Assembly (NCBI RefSeq): GCF_900110495.1
Contig: NZ_FODX01000003.1
Location: 186,001-250,000, forward strand
Length of the DNA: 64,000 nucleotides
Reading direction: 5' to 3'
Source of the DNA: Nitrosovibrio sp. Nv6
Lineage (GTDB): Bacteria; Pseudomonadota; Gammaproteobacteria; Burkholderiales; Nitrosomonadaceae
Shown: positions 26,759-38,597 of the stretch, piece after piece
Numbering within the stretch: the first letter of the stretch is position 1
How the letters are laid out: each line of letters opens with the position of its first letter
Notes under the pieces: model-generated
Seen by the model: only the letters and a program-made list of their open reading frames with translations
What the model was told of the DNA's origin: nothing
The model's database searches: none
Made by a program: the position numbers and the translations under genes

Positions 26759-27114
26759 GGGCGAATTCCGGGATTAATGTGGAAAAGTGGACTATAACTT
26801 TGTGTAATTATTGCTTAAGCATTCAGCCGCGGAAAGTGATACGGGTAATAGCAATAAATGAATCCTTTGAACCATTCCCGCCTGTTGCTAATGCAGGATG
26901 GTAAAGTTTAGCGTAACTCATACAAACTCGCACACGATATGACGTATCAAACATGGAGGATATTGAGGCAATTTGGCTAATGACAGTTTTCGCGAGAGGT
27001 AAACAAGCCCGATGACGGGTTGCGCTCGCTCCAGTCATCCTGCATAAAATTCCATAGAGACACAATTCAACGATGCGAGTAAAACGATCAATACAATGAC
27101 ATAAAGGAGGAGCC
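26759..27114. other. Gene-free stretch between djlA and the second glutathione transferase
   Basis: 356 bases of moderate AT content between divergent genes. It must hold both promoters. The only clear signal is the AAGGAGGAG ribosome site just before 27115. Confidence 0.6.
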
Positions 27115-27852
27115 ATGATTGAACTGCATTCGAGCCCAACGCCTAATGGCCAGAAGGTAATGATCATGCTTGAGGAAACCGGAATCGAATGGAAGCACAT
27201 CGACGTCAATATCAGTATCGGCGAACAGTTCAAGCCTGAACACCTGAAGCTCAATCCCAATAACAAGATTCCCGCAATCGTGGATACGGAAGGACCAGGA
27301 GATGGCCCGTACTCCATGATGGAATCCGGCGCTATTCTCGCGTATCTCGCGGAAAAAACCGGCAGGTTTCTACCACGGAATACGCGCAAGCGTTATGACA
27401 CGTTCCAATGGCTATTTTTCCAAGTGGCCCATATTGGCCCCATGTTCGGCCAGGCCAATCACTTCAACAGACAGGCCAGCGACAATCAGTATGCGCGGGA
27501 TAGATACAATAACGAGGTGCTGCGCCTGTACCACGTACTGGAGAATCGGTTAGGTGAAAGCGCCTGGCTTGGCTGCGACGAATACACAATCGCCGATATC
27601 GCAACCTATCCATGGTGTAAAGGGCATGCGGATCGCGGCATCGACAAAACGGCGTTCCCCAATTTCATGCGCTGGTTCGAGTCCATGGAAGGACGCCCGG
27701 CCGTGCAACGCAACAACAAAATGGCGGCGGAAATTCGTGCGCGCATGGAGAAGGCGGCAGAAGGCAGACCGTCCATCGACATTTACGACACCAAAGATAA
27801 CGGAGAGCGCCTCACACGGGCTACGGGCCATATGGATAAATTACGGGGGTGA
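27115..27852 (+). CDS. Glutathione-transferase-like disulfide reductase, YfcG/YghU type
   Basis: 245 residues. An N-terminal thioredoxin fold beginning IELHSSPTPNGQKVMIMLEE, with NPNNKIPAIVD and ESGAILAYLAEKTG for glutathione binding, is followed by a helical domain with the YfcG-like signature YPWCKGHADRGID. Family members bind glutathione or its disulfide and reduce disulfides. Very strong ribosome site AAGGAGGAG. A degenerate copy of its 3' quarter follows at 28206-28395, about 350 bases downstream, evidence of a past partial duplication. Confidence 0.88.
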   Translation: MIELHSSPTPNGQKVMIMLEETGIEWKHIDVNISIGEQFKPEHLKLNPNNKIPAIVDTEGPGDGPYSMMESGAILAYLAEKTGRFLPRNTRKRYDTFQWLFFQVAHIGPMFGQANHFNRQASDNQYARDRYNNEVLRLYHVLENRLGESAWLGCDEYTIADIATYPWCKGHADRGIDKTAFPNFMRWFESMEGRPAVQRNNKMAAEIRARMEKAAEGRPSIDIYDTKDNGERLTRATGHMDKLRG

Positions 27853-28780
27853 GGATCGTGGCAGGGATAGCTGTCTGCTGGCCGCCGTACGTCAGTTGGC
27901 TCAATGCAAGGCGCCTTACAGGAAGCGTTGATGGCTTTGAGAGAAACAACGTTGGCCATTGGAAAATATGGATGATCAAAGGATAAGCGCTAGCGCTACG
28001 ACAAGCTGCGGTGATAGGGCCTTCCATCGTGAATCAGCCCAGGTTCGGCAGCAAAACTTCAATCGACAGGCAAAGACGGTATAATAGAGTCGCTGCGCCT
28101 ATAGTCGGTACTGGAGATAGGCGGAAAGAAATGTAAATTGCTGGCCTCCAGCGAATACGTCATTGCGGCATTGCTATTATCCTTGCTGTAAAGAGTACGC
28201 GGAACTGCGCATCACAGAATTGCTTTCCCCAATTTCATGCGCTGGTCGAGAGCATGAAAGCGTGTCCGGCCGTGAAAGCAGCAACGAACGATAGGCCAAA
28301 CGAATCCACGCGCATGAGTAAAGCGCGGAGGGTCAGCCGTCAGTCGATTTTTACGATACCAAAGATAGCACTGAACGACTCATTCGCACCAAGTGCACTG
28401 GGTCGCACTAAAACGCATGGTAAAAAGGTCAGGCTTATTTCCAGCTGAACCATTTTCACCTTTCTCGGCTGACAGGTAATACCACGCCTGATCCGGCATG
28501 CGTATCAAATTAAGCCGCAATCAACCCGCATAGCTCAACAGCCTCTACCGGAAAATGGGGAGGTTGAAAAGGAGCGGCTCAATGACAACAAGGCTTTGAA
28601 TCAGGAATCCGCGTGGTTTTCCGGCGGATTTTAGCAGGACAGACTTTTCATTCCAACGTCAAACGCAATGCATGGCGCGGCATACAGGACTATCACAACC
28701 TGGAATTAGTGGGGTTGGCCGACGGTGACGCCTTCCTCCTTCCAACCATGTCAGGCTTTTTTCAATGGAGAGGAGAAAAA
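27853..28780. other. Long gene-poor stretch holding a decayed gst fragment
   Basis: About 930 bases between the yfcG-like gene and the methyltransferase. Besides the pseudogene fragment (listed separately) it holds a TATAAT at about 28079 without a good -35 and several short unsupported open stretches. It looks like eroding sequence. Confidence 0.6.
28206..28395 (+). pseudogene. Decayed copy of the 3' quarter of the yfcG-like gene
   Basis: From 28225 the bases TTCCCCAATTTCATGCGCTGG repeat those at 27655 in the intact gene (codons from residue 181). Similarity continues through CCGGCCGTG, CGCGCATG, CCGTC...TCGA.TTTTACGATACCAAAGATA and ends near 28395, matching residues up to about 236. Small deletions shift the frame. 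The rest of the gene is missing, so this is a non-functional remnant. Confidence 0.8.
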
Positions 28781-29620
28781 ATGAAGCATCAGCAATACAG
28801 TATAAAATTCCCTATCGGAGAATCTCATCAGCTTGGTGAGGACGAGGTCTTTTTCTCTGTCCTCGAAAACGGACAGGACATCAAGTTCCGTTTTCATGAA
28901 TATGGTGAAATTTACAAACGTCCCGGTTTGTATGAACAGCTTTTTTATCATCGTCTCAAGTGCAATTCGCCCCAGAAAATCGGCGATATCCTGGCGAAAG
29001 TTCTAGGGGACAATCGCGTTGAAATGACAGAATTGCGGGCGCTCGATTTTGGAGCCGGAAACGGTATGTTTGGAGAGCAGCTGTGCAATATGGGAGTAGC
29101 GCGCGTTATCGGGGCTGATATCTCGGAAGAAGCCTATATTGCCTGTGAACGTGACAGGCCAAGCGTATACGATGCATATTATGTCTGTGATTTCTCCAAT
29201 CTCGAAACTTCCATGCAACGAGAACTGGCTGCGTGGCAAATCGATTGCCTTACTTGTGTCGCCGCACTTGGTTTTGGCGATATTCCGGCAAAAGCCTTTG
29301 CCAATGCATTCAATCTTGTTGCACCGTCAGGATGGATTGCCTTTAATATCAAAGAGTCATTTCTACTTGAGAGCGATACTTCCGGATTCTCCCGCTTGAT
29401 TAAATCGCTACTGGTAAGCGATGCGCTAGAAGTTCATCACCTGGAACGATACAGGCATCGTATATCCATTGATGGACGTCAGCTGTTCTATTACGCGCTG
29501 GTGGGAAAGAAAGGGTTCGATATACCGGATCACCTCTTGAACGGTGTGACCGAAATCCAAAGCCGAGCACGCCCGCTGGAACGAGCAGCAGGAGAATTAG
29601 CAACTATCAAATGCGGATAA
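28781..29620 (+). CDS. Class I SAM-dependent methyltransferase
   Basis: 279 residues from ATG 28781, chosen for GGAGAGGAG seven bases upstream; an open frame extends to 28613 but is not methyltransferase-like. The SAM-binding motif I is LDFGAGNGMFGEQL near residue 85, with IGADISEEAYIACER as the following acidic strand, then a C-terminal part with WIAFNIKESFL. The substrate is unknown; the layout (N-terminal helical cap, motif I, no DNA- or RNA-recognition domain) suits a small-molecule or protein methylase. It precedes ettA by 155 bases. Confidence 0.8.
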   Translation: MKHQQYSIKFPIGESHQLGEDEVFFSVLENGQDIKFRFHEYGEIYKRPGLYEQLFYHRLKCNSPQKIGDILAKVLGDNRVEMTELRALDFGAGNGMFGEQLCNMGVARVIGADISEEAYIACERDRPSVYDAYYVCDFSNLETSMQRELAAWQIDCLTCVAALGFGDIPAKAFANAFNLVAPSGWIAFNIKESFLLESDTSGFSRLIKSLLVSDALEVHHLERYRHRISIDGRQLFYYALVGKKGFDIPDHLLNGVTEIQSRARPLERAAGELATIKCG

Positions 29621-29775
29621 TTTCGAACAGCACCAGAAGAATCGAAGCCTGAAAGATACAACCGATAAGGCTGGTACCTGGAGGACTCCGGCGTTCTTTT
29701 AACTATTTGTTTAATCCCGGCAGAGCCTCTCCATAGGTTAAACTTGAAAAATTTTACTAACGTTGACACTTATCT

Positions 29776-31440
29776 ATGGCTCAATACGTAATCACCATGA
29801 ATCGCGTCGGCAAAGTCGTTCCGCCCAGACGCACGATTCTCAAGGATATTTCCATCAGCTTCTTCCCAGGCGCAAAGATAGGTCTGCTTGGTCTCAATGG
29901 TTCGGGCAAGTCCACTGTGCTGAAAATCATGGCGGGGGTGGACAAGGATATCGAAGGTGAGGTTACAGCGATGCCCAACCTCAATATCGGCTATCTTCCG
30001 CAGGAGCCACAGCTCAATCCCGTGCAGACCGTGCGCGATGCTGTGCAGGAAGGACTGGGCGAAGTGTTCAGTGCGCAACAGAAACTGGAAGAGGTGTATG
30101 CCGCTTATGCCGAACCGGATGCCGATTTCGACGCGCTGGCGTCCGAGCAGGTCCGGCTGGAAGCCATCCTTGCCGCCAGCGGTGCCAATGTCGATCAGCA
30201 GATGGAAATTGCCGCCGATGCGCTACGTTTGCCCGAATGGGACGCCGTTATCGGGAATCTTTCCGGCGGGGAGAAACGCCGCGTGGCATTGTGCAAACTT
30301 CTGCTGTCAAAGCCGGACATGCTGTTGCTGGACGAACCCACCAATCACCTGGATGCCGAGTCAGTGGAATGGCTGGAACAATTTCTCACCCGGTTCCCCG
30401 GTACGGTCGTAGCAGTCACGCATGACCGCTATTTTCTTGACAACGCGGCGGAGTGGATACTGGAGCTTGACCGTGGTCACGGCATTCCCTGGAAGGGCAA
30501 CTACAGTTCCTGGCTGGAACAGAAGGAAACCCGGCTGAAGCAGGAAGAATCGGCCGAATCCGCGCGTCAGAAAGCGCTAAAAAAAGAGCTCGATTGGGTA
30601 CGCCAGAACCCCAAGGGACGCCAGGCGAAATCCAAGGCGCGAATTGCCCGTTTCGATGAACTCAACTCCCAGGAGTACCAGAAACGCAACGAAACGCAGG
30701 AGATATTCATCCCCGTTGCCGACAGGCTTGGTAATGAAGTCATCGAGTTCAAGAACGTGTCCAAGGCCTATGGCGATCGCCTGCTGATCGACGATTTGAG
30801 CTTCAAGGTTCCGCCCGGGGCGATCGTCGGCATCATCGGTCCCAACGGGGCGGGAAAATCGACCCTGTTCCGCATGATCACGGGTAAGGAGCACCCGGAT
30901 TCCGGCGATATAGAAATCGGATCAACCGTAAAAATAGCGCATGTGGACCAATCGCGCGATGCGCTCGAAGGCGGCAAAAGCGTGTTCGATACCATCTCAG
31001 GCGGCCATGACATCCTGAACGTCGGGAAATATGAAACGCCCGCGCGCGCTTATCTTGGCCGTTTCAACTTCAAGGGCGCCGATCAGCAGAAAATTGTCGG
31101 CAACCTTTCGGGCGGCGAGCGTGGAAGGCTACATCTAGCCAAAATGCTTATTTCCGGGGGCAATGTGCTCCTGCTGGACGAACCTTCCAACGATCTCGAT
31201 GTGGAAACCTTGCGCGCACTGGAAGACGCGTTGCTGGAGTTTGCGGGGTGCGTGCTGGTCATCTCGCACGACCGCTGGTTCCTCGACCGTATTGCCACGC
31301 ACATCCTGTCCTTCGAGGGCAATTCTCAGGTCGCGTTCTTCGACGGCAACTACCAGGAATACGAAGCCGACAAGCGTAAGCGCCTGGGTGAGGAAGGCGC
31401 CAAACCAAAACGGATCAGATATAAGCCGATCAACCGGTGA
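29776..31440 (+). CDS. ettA: Energy-dependent translational throttle protein, ABC-F family
   Basis: 554 residues with two ABC ATPase domains and no membrane segment. First domain: GLNGSGKSTVLK, LSGGEKRRVAL, LLLDEPTNHLD. Second domain: GPNGAGKSTLFR, LSGGERGRLHLA, LLLDEPSNDLD. Length, the opening MAQYVITMNRVGKVVPPRR and the arm-linker rich in charged residues match EttA, which binds the ribosomal E site and holds back the first peptide bond when ADP is high. No clear ribosome site precedes the ATG. It stands alone, converging on a small secreted-protein gene. Confidence 0.95.
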   Translation: MAQYVITMNRVGKVVPPRRTILKDISISFFPGAKIGLLGLNGSGKSTVLKIMAGVDKDIEGEVTAMPNLNIGYLPQEPQLNPVQTVRDAVQEGLGEVFSAQQKLEEVYAAYAEPDADFDALASEQVRLEAILAASGANVDQQMEIAADALRLPEWDAVIGNLSGGEKRRVALCKLLLSKPDMLLLDEPTNHLDAESVEWLEQFLTRFPGTVVAVTHDRYFLDNAAEWILELDRGHGIPWKGNYSSWLEQKETRLKQEESAESARQKALKKELDWVRQNPKGRQAKSKARIARFDELNSQEYQKRNETQEIFIPVADRLGNEVIEFKNVSKAYGDRLLIDDLSFKVPPGAIVGIIGPNGAGKSTLFRMITGKEHPDSGDIEIGSTVKIAHVDQSRDALEGGKSVFDTISGGHDILNVGKYETPARAYLGRFNFKGADQQKIVGNLSGGERGRLHLAKMLISGGNVLLLDEPSNDLDVETLRALEDALLEFAGCVLVISHDRWFLDRIATHILSFEGNSQVAFFDGNYQEYEADKRKRLGEEGAKPKRIRYKPINR

Positions 31441-31520
31441 CGTAACGCGCCACCCTTGACGTAACGTGCTTATACAGAGCCCGGATTTCAGCCGCCGACA
31501 GGTCGAGGTCCCCTGTTTGC

Positions 31521-31829
31521 CTAGTAGCGGCCCTCGCGCCTGGGGCCTGTGCCGCTGTATTCTTCATCTTCGTCATATCTTTCGATACCGTCCGTGCTGT
31601 ATCTGGAATTGTCGCGCCTGGTGCTGGACGAACGGTTGTTTTTCGACCGCTTTTCCTTTTCAGCTCCATTCTCGTTCTCTTTATCCCTCACAGCCGGGGA
31701 ATCAGCGGGCGCTATCTCAGCCGGCATATCGCGTTCGCCCGCGTGAACCATTCCCGTGCCGGCTGCGCTGAAGATCAATACGCTAGCCAGCCCGAGTAAT
31801 TCTGCTGCCAATGTTGAAGAAAATTTCAT
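31521..31829 (-). CDS. Small secreted charged protein, unknown
   Basis: 102 residues. A signal peptide (STLAAELLGLASVLIFSAAGTGMVHA) is predicted to be cut before GERD. The mature part of about 70 residues is low-complexity and rich in Glu, Lys, Arg, Ser and Asn, alternating acidic and basic patches and ending in YDEDEEYSGTGPRREGRY. It is probably disordered. A strong GGAGGAGGG before the ATG supports a real gene. No family recognised. A periplasmic or cell-surface location is inferred. Confidence 0.7.
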   Translation of the reverse strand: MKFSSTLAAELLGLASVLIFSAAGTGMVHAGERDMPAEIAPADSPAVRDKENENGAEKEKRSKNNRSSSTRRDNSRYSTDGIERYDEDEEYSGTGPRREGRY

Positions 31830-32026
31830 GCTTGCCCTCCTCCTCTATGAAAATACAGCAAATTGCCGCGATTGGAATGATATTCCAGTCGGCAGGAGAT
31901 TCAGTACGCTAACACACGTATTATCGCTGGCCACGACGCCAAAAACGTGAATCCACAGCGTGTTTTTGATCCGTGGAGGCTCGTAATACGATAAGCGCAA
32001 CCTCGCGCAGTAACCCCTTACCTGAT

Positions 32027-33262
32027 TCATCCCATGCCTGAGTCACCCCATACATTGGGTGTGTTCACATGCTCCGGACGAAACCCAATCCCGATCAGCC
32101 TGGCGGGAATCCATCGCAGGAAGGGAAAGCGAGCGAGGAGACAGAGAAAAAAGGGGGGCGAGAGAGGATCATTCCCATGCAGCACCCGGCCGATGACCCG
32201 ATTCTGAAGAAGGCGCTGCAACCGTTGCGTCATCTGTGTCGGCCATTCGCGACGCAACTGAACTCGATCGAGGTCCTTGATCGTCATCCGGTTTTCGCGC
32301 AACGGGGCAGCGAGCAAATTCGACGCGGCGATTGCATCCTGAATCGCGAGGTTGATTCCGACACCGCCGACGGGCGACATTACATGCGCTGCGTCACCTA
32401 TACAGAGAACACCAGATCGATACCACCGGCGCAACCTGTCAACCTGAACAGTAAGCAATTTGATTGCCTCCCAATCTTGCAATTCGCCAACACGGTCGGC
32501 TGTGAAGGGGACCAATTCCGCAATGCTATTGCGCAATGATGGCAAGCCCCGCCCCTGAATTTGAGCGTGCGACCCTTTCGGAATTACGAAACCGCACTGC
32601 CAGTAGGCGCCCCGGTTCAGCATGATGAAAATTCTGCCTGTGTCGAAACGTCCGACGGGGTCTTCCGGATCATGCGGGCATCGCGATAGCCGGAACCATA
32701 ATACATCCATCGGCGCGCCGAATTCCGTTCCCGGCAAGCCCGCGTGCGCACGCACGGTGGAGTGGCGGCCATCTGCCCCCACGGTCAGATTCGCACGCAC
32801 GGTTAGCGGGCCCTTCGGCGTTGCCGCCTGTAGCCCAACGATGTGTCCAGTTTCTTCGATAAGGCCGGTCACTTCAGCATTCATCCGCAATCTGAACGTT
32901 GGATAATGGGCTGCACGATTAGCCAGGAAATTCAGGAAATCCCACTGCGGCATGAAAATGATAAACGGATAAAGCGTTTTCAGATAAGTAAAGTCAGCGA
33001 TGGTAAGCGCCAGATCGCCGAACTGTCCGGTGATCCGCCATGCTTTTTGGTGTGGCAATTTCAGTAGCGGTTCGAGTAACCCCAGTTCATGCATGACTTC
33101 CAGTGTGGAAGGATGAATCGTGTCCCCACGAAAATCGCGCAAAAAATCCGCATGCTTTTCCAGAACCAGCACCTCGACACCAGCGCGGGCCAACAGCAAG
33201 CCCAGCATCATGCCCGCAGGACCTCCTCCAGCGATGCAGCACTGCACTGATATCGTGTCCAT
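32027..33262 (-). CDS. FAD-dependent aromatic-type monooxygenase (UbiH/PHBH fold)
   Basis: About 411 residues from ATG 33262; the frame continues 22 codons further upstream without motif support. N-terminal dinucleotide fold CCIAGGGPAGMMLGLLLARAG, the GDTIHPSTLEVM region, NAD(P)H/FAD-binding ADGRHSTVR and the second FAD motif GVLCIGDAAHVMSPVGGVGINLAIQDA are all clear. It hydroxylates an unknown, probably aromatic or quinone-like, substrate. It lies alone, divergent from the FGE-fold gene, so its pathway is unknown. Confidence 0.88.
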   Translation of the reverse strand: MDTISVQCCIAGGGPAGMMLGLLLARAGVEVLVLEKHADFLRDFRGDTIHPSTLEVMHELGLLEPLLKLPHQKAWRITGQFGDLALTIADFTYLKTLYPFIIFMPQWDFLNFLANRAAHYPTFRLRMNAEVTGLIEETGHIVGLQAATPKGPLTVRANLTVGADGRHSTVRAHAGLPGTEFGAPMDVLWFRLSRCPHDPEDPVGRFDTGRIFIMLNRGAYWQCGFVIPKGSHAQIQGRGLPSLRNSIAELVPFTADRVGELQDWEAIKLLTVQVDRLRRWYRSGVLCIGDAAHVMSPVGGVGINLAIQDAIAASNLLAAPLRENRMTIKDLDRVQLRREWPTQMTQRLQRLLQNRVIGRVLHGNDPLSPPFFLCLLARFPFLRWIPARLIGIGFRPEHVNTPNVWGDSGMG

Positions 33263-33452
33263 TTTTTCTGACGAATGAAGCGAAAACGAGGAACAGGACA
33301 GGCTACGCTGGAAATTGGAATTTAACAATATAGCGGTATTGTTATGTACCGCAACTCCGGGGGTTTTTCGAGATCGGTGGCTTTTCTATACAATAGTCTG
33401 TAAATTTTGTGTTAAAACAAATCTTTCTCATCCGCTTTTCAGAATGGAATTC

Positions 33453-34412
33453 ATGAAATCAGTTTATCCTCGCTCTCGGTTCGCCTTGATATTTGTAGTA
33501 TCTGCAATCTTTTTGACACCTGCCAAAGTAAGTGCATTCGCGGCCAGCTCTGTCGCCGGACGCGCGGACAATGCCTTGAATGCAAAAACGTCTGTCAGCG
33601 AGAATTCCAGCAGCAAATTCGAATCATCTGTGGACGAGGCTTTACTGCTCGCAAATCTGGACGTGTCCGAGAAAACCGGTGAGAACGATGACAAAGAGAA
33701 AAGCAGTGAAACATTCGGAAAGGAAATCGGGATAGCGGACGGCCTGTTTCAGGAAAACGGAACGCAACGGTTAGCCCAATTTGACCAAAAAGATCGGCAA
33801 GAAAATGAAGGGAGCAAAGCCTGCGCCGTTTGTCCGGAAATGGTATCCATTCCCGGTCATAAATTCGCCATCGGCAAATATGCCGTTACCTTCAATGAGT
33901 GGGATGCCTGCGTGGCCGCCGGCGGCTGTGGCGCTTATGTCCCATCGGATAACGGGTGGGGGCGCGGCAACAGACCCGTGGTTAATGTGAGTTGGGAAGA
34001 TGCGCAAGCCTACATTCGATGGTTATCGGATAAAACCGGAAAGCACTACCGGCTGCCGACTGAAGAGGAATGGAAAATTGCCGCGCTGGCAGGCTCCACC
34101 ACTGCATATTATTGGGGCAATGATGTCGGACGCAATAATGCCAATTGTGATGGCTGTGGAAGCGAGTGGGACAACAGGAGAACTGCGCCCGTGGGCAGTT
34201 TCAAACCCAATGCATTCGGCCTTTACGATATGATGGGCAATGTATGGCAATGGACCGACACCTGTTGGCAAGGCAATTGCGCGAAGCGCATGTTTTTTGG
34301 CGGCTCCTGGAATCACCGGCCGCAGGACATGCGCACGACGACCCGAAACTGGTTTAATACGAACAAACGCATGCGTTACCTGGGGTTCCGGCTCGCCAGG
34401 ACATTACCCTGA
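33453..34412 (+). CDS. Secreted FGE-sulfatase-fold (SUMF1) protein lacking the catalytic cysteines
   Basis: About 319 residues. ATG 33453 or 33444; both lie before a signal peptide (SRFALIFVVSAIFLTPAKVSAFA). A disordered, charged spacer of about 100 residues leads to the FGE/SUMF1 domain: FAIGKYAVTFNEWDACVA, PVVNVSWEDAQAYIRWLS, YRLPTEEEWKIAALAG, GLYDMMGNVWQWTDTCW and YLGFRLART. True formylglycine-generating enzymes have paired copper-binding Cys before a GFRCA-type end; here the segment is TTTRNWFNTNKRMRYLGFRLA with none. A binding or structural role in the periplasm is therefore more likely than sulfatase activation. Confidence 0.85.
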   Translation: MKSVYPRSRFALIFVVSAIFLTPAKVSAFAASSVAGRADNALNAKTSVSENSSSKFESSVDEALLLANLDVSEKTGENDDKEKSSETFGKEIGIADGLFQENGTQRLAQFDQKDRQENEGSKACAVCPEMVSIPGHKFAIGKYAVTFNEWDACVAAGGCGAYVPSDNGWGRGNRPVVNVSWEDAQAYIRWLSDKTGKHYRLPTEEEWKIAALAGSTTAYYWGNDVGRNNANCDGCGSEWDNRRTAPVGSFKPNAFGLYDMMGNVWQWTDTCWQGNCAKRMFFGGSWNHRPQDMRTTTRNWFNTNKRMRYLGFRLARTLP

Positions 34413-34468
34413 AACTATGTACTCACGGGATTTATGATAATTCCTGGGCTTCGCTGTTTTGTGGTTCC

Positions 34469-36059
<1,591 letters not shown>

Positions 36060-36449
36060 ATGAATAAAAAGACGATACAAACTGCCGACGCCCCCCAGGC
36101 AATCGGCACCTATTCGCAGGCGATACGCGTGAGTGGAGGAGATACCGTTTACGTTTCCGGACAGATCGGCCTGGACCCCTCCACGATGGAGATGGCGGCC
36201 GGGATCGAGGAGCAAATCCACAGGGTATTTTTAAACTTGAAGGCGGTTGCAGCGGCAAGCAGTGGAAGCCTCAGCGATATCGTCAAATTGAATGTCTATC
36301 TGATCGACCTTGCCCATTTCCAGAAAGTAAACGAAATCATGGCTGGCTATATCGATGCGCCCTACCCCGCGCGTGCGGCGATAGGCGTGGCGGCATTGCC
36401 GCGTGGAGCACAGGTGGAGATGGACGCGGTGCTGGTATTGCCGGGGTGA
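36060..36449 (+). CDS. ridA: RidA-family enamine/imine deaminase
   Basis: 129 residues, one RidA (YjgF) domain. Signature segments: [42 protein letters not shown] and [22 protein letters not shown], with the conserved Arg that binds the substrate carboxylate. It hydrolyses 2-aminoacrylate and similar reactive intermediates. ATG 36060 follows AAAGGAAATC. The stop overlaps the GTG of recG, so the two are translated together, an order common in betaproteobacteria. Confidence 0.93.
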   Translation: MNKKTIQTADAPQAIGTYSQAIRVSGGDTVYVSGQIGLDPSTMEMAAGIEEQIHRVFLNLKAVAAASSGSLSDIVKLNVYLIDLAHFQKVNEIMAGYIDAPYPARAAIGVAALPRGAQVEMDAVLVLPG

Positions 36450-38560
36450 CCGGACGGCTTGCACTTTCACGCGCCATGCCGTCCGCCGCCGTCATTCGCC
36501 CCGCCAGCAAAACAATACAGGAAAAACTCGACAGGCTGGGCATCACCGACGAATTCGATCTGGTGCTGCATTTGCCGCTGCGTTATGAAGATGAAACTCA
36601 TCTCTATCCTATCCGCGATGTGCCTGCAGGCAAGGCAGTTCAGGTCGAGGGCGTCATAACCCATAATGAAGTGATGTATCGGCCGCGGCGCCAACTGGTA
36701 TGCCAGGTGGAAGACGGCAGCGGCATACTGTTCATGCGCTTCCTCAATTTTTATGGCAGCCAGGTGAAAGCATATTCGGCCGGTACGCGGGTGCGGCTGC
36801 TGGGGGAAGCGCGCCCGGGTTTTTTTGGCGTTGAAATGGTTCATCCAAAATGCCGTGTCGTGCGTGAACATGAACCGCTGGCCGACGCGCTGACCCCAAT
36901 TTACCCGGTCACTGCCGGGCTCTCGTCAGAAACGATGCGCAAGCTGGTTCAGCAAGCGCTGCGGCAGACGCCGGATAGTGGCGATGAGCAAAGCCATCTC
37001 TCGGAAACGCTGCCTGATGCGGTATTAAGCCGCAATCGCCTCCGAAGTTTCAGGGACAGCATAATATTTCTACATCAGCCACCACCGGATGCGTCGTCCG
37101 CTCTATTGCAGGAACGCACTCATCCTGCCTGGCGCCGGATCAAATTCGACGAATTGCTGGCGCAACAGCTTTCCATGCGTTTGCATTATCGGCAGCGCCG
37201 CAGTGGCGCCGCCCCTGCCCTGATGGCAAAAAACAGGTTGACCAAAGCGCTGCTGGAATCGCTGCCCTTCGAACTCACCAGTGGACAAAAGAATGCTTTT
37301 TCTGAAATCAGCCACGATCTGGCTGCGGCCCATCCAATGCAGCGGTTGTTGCAAGGAGACGTGGGCAGCGGCAAAACTGTTGTTGCCGCATTGGCCGTGT
37401 TACAGGCAATTGAAAATAATTGCCAGGCGGCATTGATGGCGCCGACAGAGATTCTTGCCGAGCAGCATTATCAGAAGCTTTCCACGTGGCTTGGCCCGTT
37501 GTTGGCGCCGCTGGGCGTGACAATCGGCTGGTTATCCGGCAATCAGAAAAAAAAGCAGCGGGAAACCGTACTCGCCGATATTGCCCAGGGGAGCGCCATG
37601 TTTGCGATCGGTACCCATGCGCTATTTCAGGAGCGGGTGGAATTCGACCGGCTGGGTCTTGTGATCATCGACGAGCAGCACCGCTTTGGGGTGCACCAGC
37701 GATTGGCGTTGAGGGAGAAAGGTGCTGGAACCAATTCAATGCCCCATCAACTGATGATGAGCGCGACACCCATTCCCCGAACGCTTTCGATGAGCTACTA
37801 TGCCGATCTGGATGTGTCGGTAATAGACGGGTTGCCGCCCGGCAGAACCCGTATTGTGACCAAGCTGGTTGAGGATAGCCGCCGCGACGAAGTGACCGCT
37901 CGCGTGCGCGAGGCGTGCCGTGCCGGGAAACAGGCCTACTGGGTCTGTCCGCTGATTGAAGAATCAGAGGCTTTGCAACTCAAAACGGCCTTGGAGACTT
38001 ATGAAATATTGAGCCTGACTTTCCCGGAACTGAAAATCGGCCTGGTGCATGGACGCCTTCCGTCCCAGGAAAAATCGGCAGTCATGGAATCGTTCGTGCA
38101 AGGCGAGATTCAATTGCTCGTGGCGACCACGGTTATCGAAGTGGGCGTGGATGTGCCCAACGCCTCATTGATGGTGATCGAACACGCCGAACGCATGGGA
38201 CTGGCACAGCTACATCAGTTGCGAGGCCGGGTGGGGCGAGGCGCAGCGGGCAGCATATGCATATTGCTGTATCAGAAACCCCTCTCGGCAATTGCTCGAG
38301 AGCGGCTCAAAATCATTTTCGAACAAACCGACGGCTTTGAAATCGCGCGGCAGGATTTACGTCTTCGTGGTCCCGGGGAATTCCTGGGCGCCCGTCAAAG
38401 CGGCGTCCCCATGCTGCGCTTTGCCGATCTGGAACAAGATGGGGATTTACTCGATGCGGCCCGTGTCGTTGCTGAGGAAGTGCTGCGCGATTATCCGGAA
38501 GCCGCGAAACGCCACCTTCAGCGGTGGCTGGGAAGAAAAAGTGAATATCTCAGAGTATAA
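36446..38560 (+). CDS. recG: ATP-dependent DNA helicase RecG
   Basis: 704 residues. The N-terminal wedge (OB) domain runs to about 280, then superfamily-2 helicase motifs: [13 protein letters not shown] (I), [12 protein letters not shown] (Ia), [11 protein letters not shown] (II), [10 protein letters not shown] (III), [16 protein letters not shown] (V) and QLRGRVGRG (VI), and the C-terminal [15 protein letters not shown] hook. It remodels stalled forks and Holliday junctions. The start is GTG 36446, overlapping the ridA stop; ATG at 36476 is an alternative. Confidence 0.96.
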   Translation: MTGRLALSRAMPSAAVIRPASKTIQEKLDRLGITDEFDLVLHLPLRYEDETHLYPIRDVPAGKAVQVEGVITHNEVMYRPRRQLVCQVEDGSGILFMRFLNFYGSQVKAYSAGTRVRLLGEARPGFFGVEMVHPKCRVVREHEPLADALTPIYPVTAGLSSETMRKLVQQALRQTPDSGDEQSHLSETLPDAVLSRNRLRSFRDSIIFLHQPPPDASSALLQERTHPAWRRIKFDELLAQQLSMRLHYRQRRSGAAPALMAKNRLTKALLESLPFELTSGQKNAFSEISHDLAAAHPMQRLLQGDVGSGKTVVAALAVLQAIENNCQAALMAPTEILAEQHYQKLSTWLGPLLAPLGVTIGWLSGNQKKKQRETVLADIAQGSAMFAIGTHALFQERVEFDRLGLVIIDEQHRFGVHQRLALREKGAGTNSMPHQLMMSATPIPRTLSMSYYADLDVSVIDGLPPGRTRIVTKLVEDSRRDEVTARVREACRAGKQAYWVCPLIEESEALQLKTALETYEILSLTFPELKIGLVHGRLPSQEKSAVMESFVQGEIQLLVATTVIEVGVDVPNASLMVIEHAERMGLAQLHQLRGRVGRGAAGSICILLYQKPLSAIARERLKIIFEQTDGFEIARQDLRLRGPGEFLGARQSGVPMLRFADLEQDGDLLDAARVVAEEVLRDYPEAAKRHLQRWLGRKSEYLRV

Positions 38561-38597
38561 GAACCACCGCCACATCACCCTTGATTTTCACCAATGA

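Noticed and set aside
28254..28448. A 64-codon open frame in the gst remnant
   Set aside because: It lies in the wrong frame of a degenerate copy, so it is a by-product of decay.
28613..28780. Upstream extension of the methyltransferase
   Set aside because: The 56 extra codons match nothing, while GGAGAGGAG sits directly before ATG 28781.
32069..33333. Plus-strand open frames across the flavin monooxygenase gene
   Set aside because: They are antisense to a gene with complete FAD motifs.
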